Part shown: positions 37,706 to 46,191 of the stretch, one piece after another
Numbering within the stretch: position 1 is the first letter of the stretch
Layout: every line of letters starts with the position of its first letter
Position numbers and translations under genes: made by a program
Assembly: GCA_003709165.1 (NCBI GenBank)
Contig: RDRZ01000012.1
Location: 1-57,807, forward strand
Origin: Flavobacteriaceae bacterium PRS1
GTDB lineage: Bacteria > Bacteroidota > Bacteroidia > Flavobacteriales > Flavobacteriaceae
Length of the DNA: 57,807 nt
Reading direction: 5' to 3'
Notes under the pieces: model-generated
Seen by the model: the letters and a program-made list of their open reading frames with translations, nothing else
What the model was told of the DNA's origin: nothing
Database searches by the model: none

Positions 37706-40700
37706 ATGTTGAGTCAAATAACTTTAACTCATAATATTGGAACTACACCTATTCAGACAGATATGTTTTCTTGTGAGGATGATGAATATTGGGCAAGGAC
37801 TTTTAAACTTTCAGACTTTGGTATAACAACGAATGATAAATTTATTATTAAATCAGGGCAAGTAGGAATTAGTAAATCTTTTAATGGTGCTTTTGTGAGA
37901 TTTAATATTTATAGTATAGATTCCAATTTTCCAGAATCTAACCCTACCTATATAAATAGTGCAGGATACCAACTATTACCACTTATAGATGGGTCTCCGC
38001 AAATTATTCAAATTGATTTTAATACACCTGTTGTTATTCCGGCCGGTGTTGAAAGAATTTTGGTTGAAGTTAGGAAAAGCGAGGATTTTTATAATCCTAA
38101 TTCAGCTGAAGTTTTTATAGCTGGTACCGAAGAAGATAACGACTTTTCTTGGTATAAAGGTTGTGGAGGGCTATATATACATACCTCTACAAATGATCTT
38201 AATGTTCCAAATGCCAATTTTTATATTAATGTTATAGGAGAGATATTTAATACATCAAATTCTGGCTCAACAACAACATTAACTCATAATTTCTGTGATG
38301 ATATTGTTCAGACAATGCATCATTCTTGTTATTCATCTTATACATATTTTGGCAGGGATTTTTATTTAGAAGATTTTGGGATTTCAACTGATGAAGAGTT
38401 TGTAATTAATTCTGGGCAAGTTGGGATTAGTTATAGTTCATGGGGTGCTACTGTTCAATTCAATGTTTATAAGATTGATGATAATTTCCCAGACTCTTTT
38501 TCTGAAACTGATTTGATAGGTAGTAGTCAGGAATATCAATTTCCCTATATGGGCGAACTTGTAAGAATTTTAGATATTGATTTTGAAACACCTATTATGA
38601 TTCCTGCTGATGTTACAAGAATATTAGTTGAAGTAAAAAAAGGATTATCTGGAGATGTATCTGGATTAGCGCATTTTGCAGGAACGACTCAAGACGATGG
38701 AGCTTTATCTTGGTATAGAGGTTGTGTAGATGGGCCAAATTATATTAATACAGATGATTTAACTTTATATCCTCTTTGGCCTGGTGAAAACTATAACTTA
38801 TATATTAATGTTACTGGTGATGTAAATCATATTGCCAACAATTTTGGGATGAATATATCTAATATTTGTTCTGAGTTTTTAAAGGAATTTAGTGTAGAGA
38901 ATAAGTCGGACATTGCTTCAATAGTATGGGATTTTGGCGATCCAGCATCTGGAGCAGATAATACTTCTACAGATTTATCACCTTTTCACGATTTTTTAAG
39001 CAGAAGGAACATATACTATTATTGCAACAGTTACAGCTAATGATGGAAGTGTAGAGGTTTTAACAGAAACCATTAATATTAAATAACCACCAAATGCATA
39101 TGGAATAAATAATTTAGATTCTTGTGAAGATACTTTTGGCACAGGAATTTCTACGTCTTTCAATACTTCAAATATTAAATCTCAAGTTTTAGGAGGTCAA
39201 ACAGATAGGGTGGTTACTTATATTGATGGAAGTGGAAATGAATACGATTTGCTGCCAAATCCTTTTACAAATACGGTAAAGGATAGAGAAACTATTACAG
39301 TAAGAGTTGCTAGAAGTGAAGAACTATGCTGTTATTCCGAAACTACTTTCGATTTAATTGTAAATCCTTTACCAGTACTAACAAATATTCCAGATTTAAC
39401 CAGTTGTGAAAATAATACAGATGGTTTTGCAGATTTTAATTTAAGTGATGTTGAATCAATTGTATTAGGAGATCAAGCAGGAATGACAGTTGAGTATTAT
39501 AATGGGTATGGAAACCAAATTCCAAGCCCATTACCAAATCCTTATATAAACAGTATTCCAAATCAAGAAATCATAACTGTAAGAGTAATTAATGATACCA
39601 CAGATTGCTATAATGAAACTACATTTACTTTAAATGTAAATGAACTTCCAGTAGCAAATCCACTAGATTCCATAATAGGCTGTAATGATAATAATGATGG
39701 TATTTCAGAATATTTTGAAACATCATTGGTAGAAAGTATTGTTTTGGGTGATTAAACAGGAATGGAAATTAGTTATTATGATAATAATGGAGTACAATTG
39801 CCAAGCCCTTTGCCAAATCCCTTTACTAATACTGAAACATACAATCAAAATTTAACCGTAAGAGTCACTAACTCCCAAACAGGTTGCTTTAATGAAACAA
39901 TATTAACCCTTGAAACATCATTGCAACCAAGTATTAATCAACCTCAAAATTTATATGCTTGTGATTAAGGAAATGGTTTTGGAAGTTTTGACACTTCCTT
40001 GTTGGAATCTCAACTTATAGGTAATCAAACAGGATTACTAATTTCTTATATGGATGAACAAGGTAATAGTTTGCCAAGCCCATTACCAACAACATTTCAA
40101 AACACATCAGCTTATAATCAGACTATAAATGTAAGAGTAGAGAATCAATTAAGTTCTTTATGTTATTCTGAAACTAGTTTTGAGTTAATTATTAACGAAC
40201 TTCCGCCTATAGATATTGAACCTAACTATTTTATCTGTAATCTAGATCCTTCAATAGCACTTTCTATAGACATGAGTTATAATACTTATGAATGGCAATT
40301 TGAAGATGGAAATATTATTTCTTCAACTCATGAAGCAAATATAGTAGATGAAGGTAATTATTTATTAACTGTATCCAGAATTGAAAATGGCATCACTTGT
40401 GAAAACTCATTTACATTCCATTTAACCAGATCAATATTACCAAGTATTCTGGATGTTAAATATGATGAACTTGGAAATAATTTTATAGAAATTATTGCTT
40501 CAGGTGATGGAGATTTTGAATATTCTATTGATGGTATTAATTATCAAGACAGTAATTTTTTCGGCAATATTCCTGGTGGTATTTATACTGTTTATGTTAG
40601 AGATAAAGAGGGTTGTGGTGAAGATTTCACCGAAGTAGCAATTGTTGATTACCCAAAATTTTTCACGCCTAATAATGATGGGTATAATGATAATTGGCAA

Positions 40701-40907
40701 ATAAAAGGCTTGAATGCTCAACTTAAACAGGGTAGTAAAATTTTAATTTTTGACCGTTATGGTAAATTATTAAAACAGTTGGATTCCTTTTCTAAAGGCT
40801 GGGATGGTAAATTTAATGGTAAAGATTTACCAACAAATGATTATTGGTTTACAGTTGACTTAAATGATGGAAGATCTTTTCAAGGACATTTCACATTAAA
40901 GAGGTAA
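37706..40907 (+). pseudogene. Secreted adhesin with gliding-type type IX C-terminal domain, decayed
   Basis: About 1070 codons. Bases 37676-37705 still encode a hydrophobic signal (SFFLLLFFPIIMLSQ) but its own start codon is lost. Two similar beta domains follow (about 37706-38260 and 38270-38830), then a PKD-like part (IVWDFGDPASG). A frameshift lies near 39000. Next come several tandem units of about 85 residues (ESIVLGDQAGM, LPSPLPNPFTNT, QTITVRV). The last 85 residues are the gliding-motility C-terminal signal (FFTPNNDGYNDNW to GHFTLKR), which directs type IX export. In-frame TAA codons occur at 39084, 39753 and 39966; at least the second sits where sister repeats have Gln. Confidence 0.88.
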
Positions 40908-41013
40908 TAATTCACTCAATTTTGTTTTAAGAAGATTATTCAATTAGGGTATCTTTAAAATATAAAGTAATAAATAGCTTTATTTATAGCATATTACAAG
41001 CTGGTTAAGATGT

Positions 41014-41140
41014 CCCGTCCAGACCGCAACTTAGAAGTTGTGTTGTGCCACATTTAGTGGCTAGTAGTTTAGAAATAGACTAGTGAGAAGCTTTTCCAAT
41101 CCCGATAGCTATCGTGGAGGAGAGGCTTTTTTGTTTTAGG
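41014..41140 (+). repeat. tRNA-Asp 3' end plus structured tail, copy 2
   Basis: Bases 41014-41031 (GTCCCGTCCAGACCGCAA) equal the 3' end of tRNA-Asp, and GCTGGTT just before resembles the T arm. The tail shares GTTGTGTTG, a hairpin (GCCAC/GTGGC), AGTAGTTTAGAAATAGACTA and a closing hairpin with T run with the copy at 42126-42255; about nine in ten bases agree by eye. The rest of the tRNA is absent. It marks the end of the adhesin segment. Confidence 0.85.
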
Positions 41141-41224
41141 ACTATACCATATTAATTAGAATGACATGTGGATTTAGCACAGGCTGAGGTATGTAGAGTA
41201 TCTGTTGGTTTTCATCTGTCTAAT

Positions 41225-41980
41225 TCACCAGATACCACCAAGGGCTATGGTTATGGCCTCCCCATTGACACCACTGGATTCTTCTGATGCAAGGAAGGCA
41301 ATCAACTCGGCCACTTCTTCAGGTGACACCACTCGACCAGCCGGATAAAGCGCAGCTCTTTCCTCCCATACGTCGTCAGTAGAGATTCCGCGCAGTTCAG
41401 CTTCGGCTTTAGCTGAAGTCTCAGCCATTTCTGTTCTTACCCAACCGGGTAGCACCGCATTTGAAGTCACGCCGTGAGGCCCTGCATCTTGTGCAACCGA
41501 TCGCATTAGGCCCAGAAGACCATGTTTTGAGCTGTTGTATGCACTACCGGCATATTCTGCCACTTGTCCAGCTGTAGAACTAGTAAACACTAACCGGCCG
41601 TATCCTAATTCAATCATATCTTTGACAACTGCCTTTGATAGCAAATAGGGACCATCTAGGTTGATACGCATTGTTTCGCGCCAGATCTCGGGCTCCTGTT
41701 CCCAGATCACACGCTCATGGGCCGATCCAATACCGTGATTACAAACTAGGATTTCAACTGGCCCCAATCGATCCTGTGTTTCTTTGACTGCAAGTGCACA
41801 GCCCTCGTGTGTACCAAGATCTGCTACAACATAGTCTAGTCCCAGCGTCCGTAATTCGTTCTCACTGCGTGCAACAGCCATCACACGTGCACCGCGCTTT
41901 TCCAAAAGATTAGCCGTTGCCCGACCAATTCCACGTCCTGCACCAGTTACCAATGCTACTCGTCCTTTTACTCCAGACAT
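41225..41980 (-). CDS. SDR-family NAD(P)-dependent oxidoreductase, probably acquired
   Basis: A 251-residue classical short-chain dehydrogenase: TGAGRGIG for cofactor binding (13-20), CNHG in place of the usual NNAG, the catalytic YNSSK, and PGWVRTEM. The substrate is unknown. The gene is visibly richer in G and C than all its neighbours and uses many GGC, GTG, CTG and GCC codons. A strong Shine-Dalgarno (TAGGAG) sits 7 bases before the ATG, which is unusual in this phylum. It lies between two tRNA-Asp-derived repeats. All this points to transfer from a higher-GC donor. The frame is fully intact. Confidence 0.93.
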   Translation of the reverse strand: MSGVKGRVALVTGAGRGIGRATANLLEKRGARVMAVARSENELRTLGLDYVVADLGTHEGCALAVKETQDRLGPVEILVCNHGIGSAHERVIWEQEPEIWRETMRINLDGPYLLSKAVVKDMIELGYGRLVFTSSTAGQVAEYAGSAYNSSKHGLLGLMRSVAQDAGPHGVTSNAVLPGWVRTEMAETSAKAEAELRGISTDDVWEERAALYPAGRVVSPEEVAELIAFLASEESSGVNGEAITIALGGIW

Positions 41981-42118
41981 AATTTACTCCTATTTTAAAA
42001 ATTATATTTCTTACAACATCTTAATTTAATCAATTTTCCATAAATTGAATTACTAATATTTAAGTTTCTCAATAAAAATTGAAATTTAACTGTAACACAA
42101 AAGGAATAGTTCATTGCT

Positions 42119-42255
42119 GGTTCGAGTCCCGTCCAGACCGCAAGAAAGAAGTTGTGTTGAGCCACAAAATGTGGTAAGTAGTTTAGAAATAGACTAGTGA
42201 GAAGCTTTTACAATCCCGATAACTATCGTGGAGGAGAGGCTTTTTTTGTTTTAGG
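42119..42255 (+). repeat. tRNA-Asp 3' end plus structured tail, copy 3
   Basis: Bases 42119-42145 equal 37317-37343 of the tRNA-Asp gene (T arm through the 3' end and beyond). The tail to 42255 is a near copy of the one at 41014-41140; its hairpin differs (CCACA/TGTGG instead of GCCAC/GTGGC) but still pairs. With copy 2 it brackets the SDR gene. Confidence 0.87.
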
Positions 42256-42342
42256 CGGGTAGGGCTTTTGCTATATTAGCTGTTATAATAATATAGTAAT
42301 ATTGCCTTGAACTAAGTCTATTTACTTATTTTTTGGTAAAGG

Positions 42343-42367
42343 AGCCACATTAATTTGTGGCTTTTTT
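42343..42367 (+). terminator. Terminator hairpin
   Basis: AGCCACA (42343-42349) pairs with TGTGGCT (42356-42362) and is followed by Ts. It lies just before the recombinase fragment. Confidence 0.65.
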
Positions 42368-42372
42368 ATTTA

Positions 42373-42459
42373 AGAGAGATTGTTAGTACACTTTTAGGAC
42401 ATAGTAGTATGAAGATAACTCAGGATCATTATGGTTTGGTTGTACATAAGAAAGATTAG
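42373..42459 (+). pseudogene. Tyrosine recombinase (integrase) C-terminal fragment
   Basis: The frame ending at TAG 42457-42459 reads REIVSTLLGHSSMKITQDHY followed by GLVVHKKD. This is the end of a phage-type integrase: LLGH holds the conserved histidine and the Tyr of ITQDHYG is the nucleophile position. Nothing homologous is found upstream of 42373, so only the last 28 residues remain. Its place directly after the third tRNA-Asp repeat fits a tRNA-targeted element that has mostly been lost. Confidence 0.75.
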
Positions 42460-42499
42460 TTTAGAAATGGGGAGATTAAGGATTAAAGCCTAGTAAAAA

Positions 42500-42724
42500 T
42501 TACTCTAATTTATAAATCACGCCTGATTTTCTAAACTCATCTTCATCTATCTCAACCTTTTTGTCTGCATACATTGAAATTTTCCATACTTCATTTTCTC
42601 TAATTAAAATCACATTAAAGAATGCATAACCTCTTGGCTGAAAGTTTTCTGAGTCTGATCCTCTTGAGCTAAAGCAATAATACCCCGTTTGGTAAGTTTT
42701 AGTGTCACTAGTTGCAGAAGACAA
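42500..42724 (-). pseudogene. C-terminal fragment of an unrecognised protein
   Basis: A 74-codon frame with a plausible closing part (GYAFFNVILIRENEVWKISMYADKK), reminiscent of the last strands of an NTF2-like (SnoaL/DUF4440) fold. It has no credible start, because the bases at its 5' side switch to a histidine kinase gene on the other strand near 42720. It is most likely the 3' remainder of a gene cut by rearrangement. The identity is a guess. Confidence 0.35.
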
Positions 42725-43204
42725 AATAGAGAATGTTATATTAATGAGTTAAAAACCATAGAAGACGAAATCCGAAAAATTTCTCATTATTTAAACAAAG
42801 ACTTTGTAGTAGGGACGAGGTTTATAGATATTATAAAAACGCTTATAGAGACACAAACACAAGCTTATAAACTAAACTATACATTTAAAGAAGATGATGA
42901 AATACTTTGGGACGATGTCTCAAACAAAACTAAAATCAATGTTTATAGAATATTACAAGAAACCATGCAAAATATTTACAAACATGCCAATGCGAAACAT
43001 ATAAAAATTAGTTTTGAATTAAAAAATAACGTAATTTTATTAGCTGTACAAGATGATGGTTCTGGATTTAATGTTACCAAAGCTAAAAAAGGGATAGGAC
43101 TAAAAAACATGAATTCCAGAGTTAAAGAAATAGGAGGAAAAGTAGAAATCGATTCTAAAGTGGATATAGGTACAATAATCAAGATTAAGGTGCCTTACAA
43201 CTAA
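42720..43204 (+). pseudogene. Sensor histidine kinase, C-terminal part only
   Basis: Homology begins around CYINELKTIEDEIRKISHYLN, the second half of the HisKA_3 dimer helices. The ATPase domain continues with the N box (RILQETMQNIYKHANAKHI), DDGSGF and GIGLKNMNSRV, to the stop at 43204. The phosphorylated histidine helix and the sensor part (in relatives a TPR region) are missing, so it cannot signal. The response regulator gene follows 8 bases later, the usual pair order. Confidence 0.85.
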
Positions 43205-43212
43205 TAATTTTT

Positions 43213-43883
43213 ATGGAACAGCATTTAAAAATATTAATGGTTGACGATCACCCAATGATAATTGAAGGTTATCAAAATACGTTATTGGCAACCAAAAAAG
43301 AAAATCAACATCTAACTATAGATATTGCTTTAGATTGAGACATGGCTAACGAATTAATGAAAAAATCGGTAAATAATACGCCTTATGACATTCTGTTTTT
43401 CGATATTAGTTTACCACCTTCAAAAGATGGTCTAATAACATCTGGAGAAGACCTTGCAAAAATAGCCTGAAAGTATTTGCCAGAGGCGAAAATTATTATC
43501 TTAACTATGTTTAATGAAGCATTCAGAATACTTAACATTATTAAAGGTATAAACCCGGAAGGTCTTTTAATAAAAACCGATTTAACCTCAAGAGAACTCG
43601 CCGAAGCATTTCAGCATATTTTAGTAAGCCCTCCATACTATAGTAGCACAGTAAATAATTTTTTAAAAACTACGGTTACTAATGAAATATATGTAGATGA
43701 AATAAACAGAAAGATTCTTCACTTACTATCTCAAGGTGTAAAAACCAATGCACTAAAAGATCATATTGATTTATCTATGAGCGCAATCGAAAAAAGAAAA
43801 AAAAATTAAAATTATTGTTCTCTGTTGAGGATGGAAAGGATGAAACCTTACTGAACGAAGCAAAAAAAAAAGGATTTATATAA
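43213..43883 (+). pseudogene. LuxR-type response regulator, broken
   Basis: From ATG 43213 the frame reads a receiver domain (LKILMVDDHPMIIEGYQNTL, DILFFDISLPPSKDG with the phospho-acceptor Asp). A HTH part with ILHLLSQGVKTNALKDHIDL and MSAIEKRKK follows. Two in-frame TGA codons (43336-43338 and 43468-43470) interrupt it. A frameshift in the A9 run at 43797-43805 moves the last part (FSVEDGKDETLLNEAKKKGFI) to another frame, ending at 43883. It pairs with the truncated kinase upstream. Two putative small RNA units follow directly. Confidence 0.87.
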
Positions 43884-43949
43884 TAAAAGTGTTAAAATTT
43901 AGTTTTTATCAAATTTTAAAAACTCATCAAACCTTTACTATCATTGAAA

Positions 43950-43996
43950 GTTACGGTTTTTCCGTAACTAAAAGTGCTTTATTATATCTAAATTTA
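43950..43996 (+). promoter_or_regulatory. Inverted repeat and -7 box of unit A
   Basis: GTTACGG-TTTTT-CCGTAAC (43950-43968) is a perfect 7-5-7 inverted repeat. Twenty bases later lies TAAATTTA (43989-43996), close to TAnnTTTG. The same arrangement with the same spacing recurs at 44282-44328. The inverted repeat lies where an activator would bind. Confidence 0.6.
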
Positions 43997-44002
43997 TGTA
44001 TT

Positions 44003-44110
44003 CTTTGAATGATTAATTAATCCCAAATTAATTATTTGTTGGAATAATAGCAATTAATGGAAACCTTATAACTAAACAGATATTCATTTGTAGGCTGTAA
44101 GGTTTTTTTT
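44003..44110 (+). ncRNA. Putative small RNA, unit A
   Basis: About 105 nt follow a promoter-like box and end in a terminator hairpin: AACCTTATAAC (44062-44072) pairs with GCTGTAAGGTT (44094-44104), with one G-T pair and one mismatch, then eight Ts. No conserved coding frame is present, since the only ATG frame changes completely in the second copy. Bases such as GATTAATTAATCCC and TTGTTGGAATAATAG are conserved with unit B at 44335. The exact 5' end is estimated from the box. Confidence 0.5.
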
Positions 44111-44281
44111 ATGAACTCATCTTGACTTTTGTTTATAACCAAAAATGAGATGAAATGTATCTAGATAGGGCGCTTTTTAAAGATATAATCGCTACATCCA
44201 AGAAAAAGTCCAATAAAAAAGTGTTAAAGTTTAACTTTCCCCAGCTTTTAAAAACTCCTCAAACTATTTCTATCATTGAAA

Positions 44282-44328
44282 GTTGCGGTTTTTCCGTAAC
44301 ATAAAGTGCAGTATTATATTTAAGTTTA
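44282..44328 (+). promoter_or_regulatory. Inverted repeat and -7 box of unit B
   Basis: GTTGCGG-TTTTT-CCGTAAC (44282-44300) differs from unit A at one base. TAAGTTTA (44321-44328) begins after the same 20-base gap. About 60 bases upstream of the repeat are also similar between the units (AAAAACTCCTCAAAC, TATCATTGAAAGTT). Confidence 0.6.
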
Positions 44329-44334
44329 CTGTAA

Positions 44335-44438
44335 TCAACAGAATAATTAATTAATCCCTCTAATTTATTTGTTGAATAATAGTAATTAATGAAACCTTAT
44401 GACTAACTCAGATGCGCATTTGAAAGTCATAAGGTTTT
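44335..44438 (+). ncRNA. Putative small RNA, unit B
   Basis: A second copy of the unit A layout. The terminator stem is perfect here: AACCTTATGAC (44393-44403) with GTCATAAGGTT (44426-44436). The loop sequence differs from unit A while the stem is kept, as expected for a functional RNA hairpin. It ends at the 3' end of the convergent DUF456 gene, and the hairpin may also serve that gene. Confidence 0.5.
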
Positions 44439-44442
44439 GCTT

Positions 44443-44940
44443 TTAAAACAGTTCACTCCTATAATCCCAAACTTTTCCTATATAGAGACCTAAATAAATT
44501 ATAGCTACAATAAATTTTATAAATGTTGAAGTTAAGAATCCTAAAAAAGAGCCAAAGGCAGCTTTTAACGCTGTTTTAGAATCGCTTTTATTTAAAAGTT
44601 CTCCAATATACGCTCCGGCAAAAGGGCCTACAATGATTCCGAAAGGGCCAAGAAAAATTAAACCAATTATAAGACCTAAAGTAGTACCAATCATTCCAGC
44701 TTTACTACCTCCAAATTTTTTTGTTCCTATGGCAGGAATAATATAATCTAGTAACCAAATTACTAAAGCAAAAAAGAGAGTAATAATTAAAATTGTCCAG
44801 TTCATAGGTACTGCATCTGTAAGATGAAGTATAAGCAGACCAAACCAACTCGTAAGAGGTCCAGGCAAAATAGGTAAAAAACTGCCAATAATTCCTAATA
44901 ACATAAAAAATGCAGCGAGTATCACTAAAAATAAATCCAT
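44443..44940 (-). CDS. DUF456 membrane protein
   Basis: The 165 residues are almost entirely hydrophobic, with about four to five helices. The family pattern is LGIIGSFLPILPGPLTSWFGLL near the start, GTKKFGGSKAGMIGTTLG in the middle and GPFAGAYIGELL later. DUF456 proteins are inner-membrane proteins of unknown function. The frame is intact. Its 3' end adjoins the terminator of small RNA unit B. Confidence 0.92.
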   Translation of the reverse strand: MDLFLVILAAFFMLLGIIGSFLPILPGPLTSWFGLLILHLTDAVPMNWTILIITLFFALVIWLLDYIIPAIGTKKFGGSKAGMIGTTLGLIIGLIFLGPFGIIVGPFAGAYIGELLNKSDSKTALKAAFGSFLGFLTSTFIKFIVAIIYLGLYIGKVWDYRSELF

Positions 44941-45068
44941 TAACTTTTTTGTTTGTATGACGAAGATAGCATCATTATGTTACATGAGTCATCAAATGGC
45001 TTCAATTTAGAATAGTTAAATAAAAAATGTATTTTTAGGTTGGACTTTAACAATTCAGTTTGTTGTTA

Positions 45069-45612
45069 ATGAATAGAATACTTTTTATTGTCATATCAAT
45101 ATTCGTATTTAAAGCCGAAGCACAGTCTTCGACTTTGCAACTTGGCGATAGTTTGTATGTAAACGGAAACTATTCCAAAGCAATTGAAGTGTATAAGCAA
45201 TTAGAAAAACAATCGATTGTGTACGACAAAATTGCAATAGTATTTATGGATTTAGGTAATTATGACGAAGCTTTGTTGTATTACGAAAAAAGCATACAAT
45301 CCAATCCAGATAATGCCTTGATAAAATATGAATACGCAAAATTGGCAACAATCTATAATCAACAAAAAATATATAAAGAAGGAACTGAAGCCTTTCAACG
45401 CGCAATCGAAGAAAATCCAAACAATGAACACGCAATTTTTTTTAGTGTATACAAAAGACAAATATTATGAAGATATTGATACAAGAATTAAATTGCATGA
45501 AAATTATCTTGACAAACTCTCAAAGAGTTTGTTTAAAAGTGTTGCAGACAAACGTATTAGCGAACTGAAAGAAGAGCAGTTTTTAAAACAAGGAAAAGTT
45601 AAGGAAAATTAA
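45069..45612 (+). pseudogene. TPR protein with frameshift
   Basis: ATG 45069 starts a signal peptide (MNRILFIVISIFVFKAEAQ), followed by tetratricopeptide units (LGDSLYVNGNYSKAIEVYKQLE, YDEALLYYEKSIQSNPDN, EGTEAFQRAIEENPNNEHA). In the T8 run at 45436-45443 the frame changes. The other frame continues with FLVYTKDKYYEDIDTRIKLHENYL to the stop at 45612. As read it stops at 45470. Relatives are longer, so some repeats may also have been lost. Confidence 0.78.
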
Positions 45613-45641
45613 AAAAACATTTTTTTTGTTAAGTATGCTGT

Positions 45642-45672
45642 ATTCAGCGTAGTCGAGAAATCGAAGTGTATT
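45642..45672. repeat. Dispersed GCGTAGTCGAGAAATCGAAG repeat
   Basis: This short sequence is of a type often found between genes in flavobacterial genomes. It lies between the TPR gene and the lipoprotein gene. Confidence 0.4.
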
Positions 45673-45714
45673 AAACCCAAAAAAATCGTACTTTTCACTT
45701 TTCAGTTTGCGTTA

Positions 45715-46191
45715 ATGAAATACCTAACTATTCTTTTCCTTGTCTTATGTTTTTTCTCTTGCGATTATTTCGATAAGAAAAAAGTGTATTCCGAAGATAT
45801 TTTAAAAGAAGACCTACAAACCTTTAATTGGAACGAAGTAGATGAGTATCCCACATTTGCTGTTTGCGATAATGCTTCAACCAAAGCCGAACGCAAAGAT
45901 TGTTTTGAGACGACATTAACTACATTTATATTGTCACAACTTGCTAACGAAACCATTATTGTTACCAAGGACATTAATGACACTATTACAATTACATTTC
46001 AAATTTCTGAAAAAGGAAAATTAAGTGTCATCGACATAAAAAGCAGTGATTTAATTAAAGAACAAATCCCAGAAATGGATGCTTTATTAATTGAAAGTTT
46101 AAAAGATTTACCCAAAATATTTCCAGCAATTAAACGAAGTCAACAGGTAAAAACTGAGTTTAAATTACCTGTCGTTATATATGTAAACTAA
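45715..46191 (+). CDS. Lipoprotein with TonB-like C-terminal region
   Basis: The 158 residues begin with a lipoprotein signal (VLCFFSC, Cys16). Residues about 40-158 resemble the TonB-like C-terminal fold often seen in Bacteroidota proteins: CDNASTKAERKDCFETTLTT, TITFQISEKGKLSVIDIKSS, then TEFKLPVVIYVN. Such proteins are often of unknown function and need not work with TonB. It sits head to tail with a broken TPR gene and convergent with a broken outer-membrane gene. Confidence 0.7.
   Translation: MKYLTILFLVLCFFSCDYFDKKKVYSEDILKEDLQTFNWNEVDEYPTFAVCDNASTKAERKDCFETTLTTFILSQLANETIIVTKDINDTITITFQISEKGKLSVIDIKSSDLIKEQIPEMDALLIESLKDLPKIFPAIKRSQQVKTEFKLPVVIYVN

Noticed and set aside
44061-44072. 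Short peptide frames inside the two small RNA units
   Set aside because: The frames differ completely between units (METL against MKPYD), so coding is not conserved.
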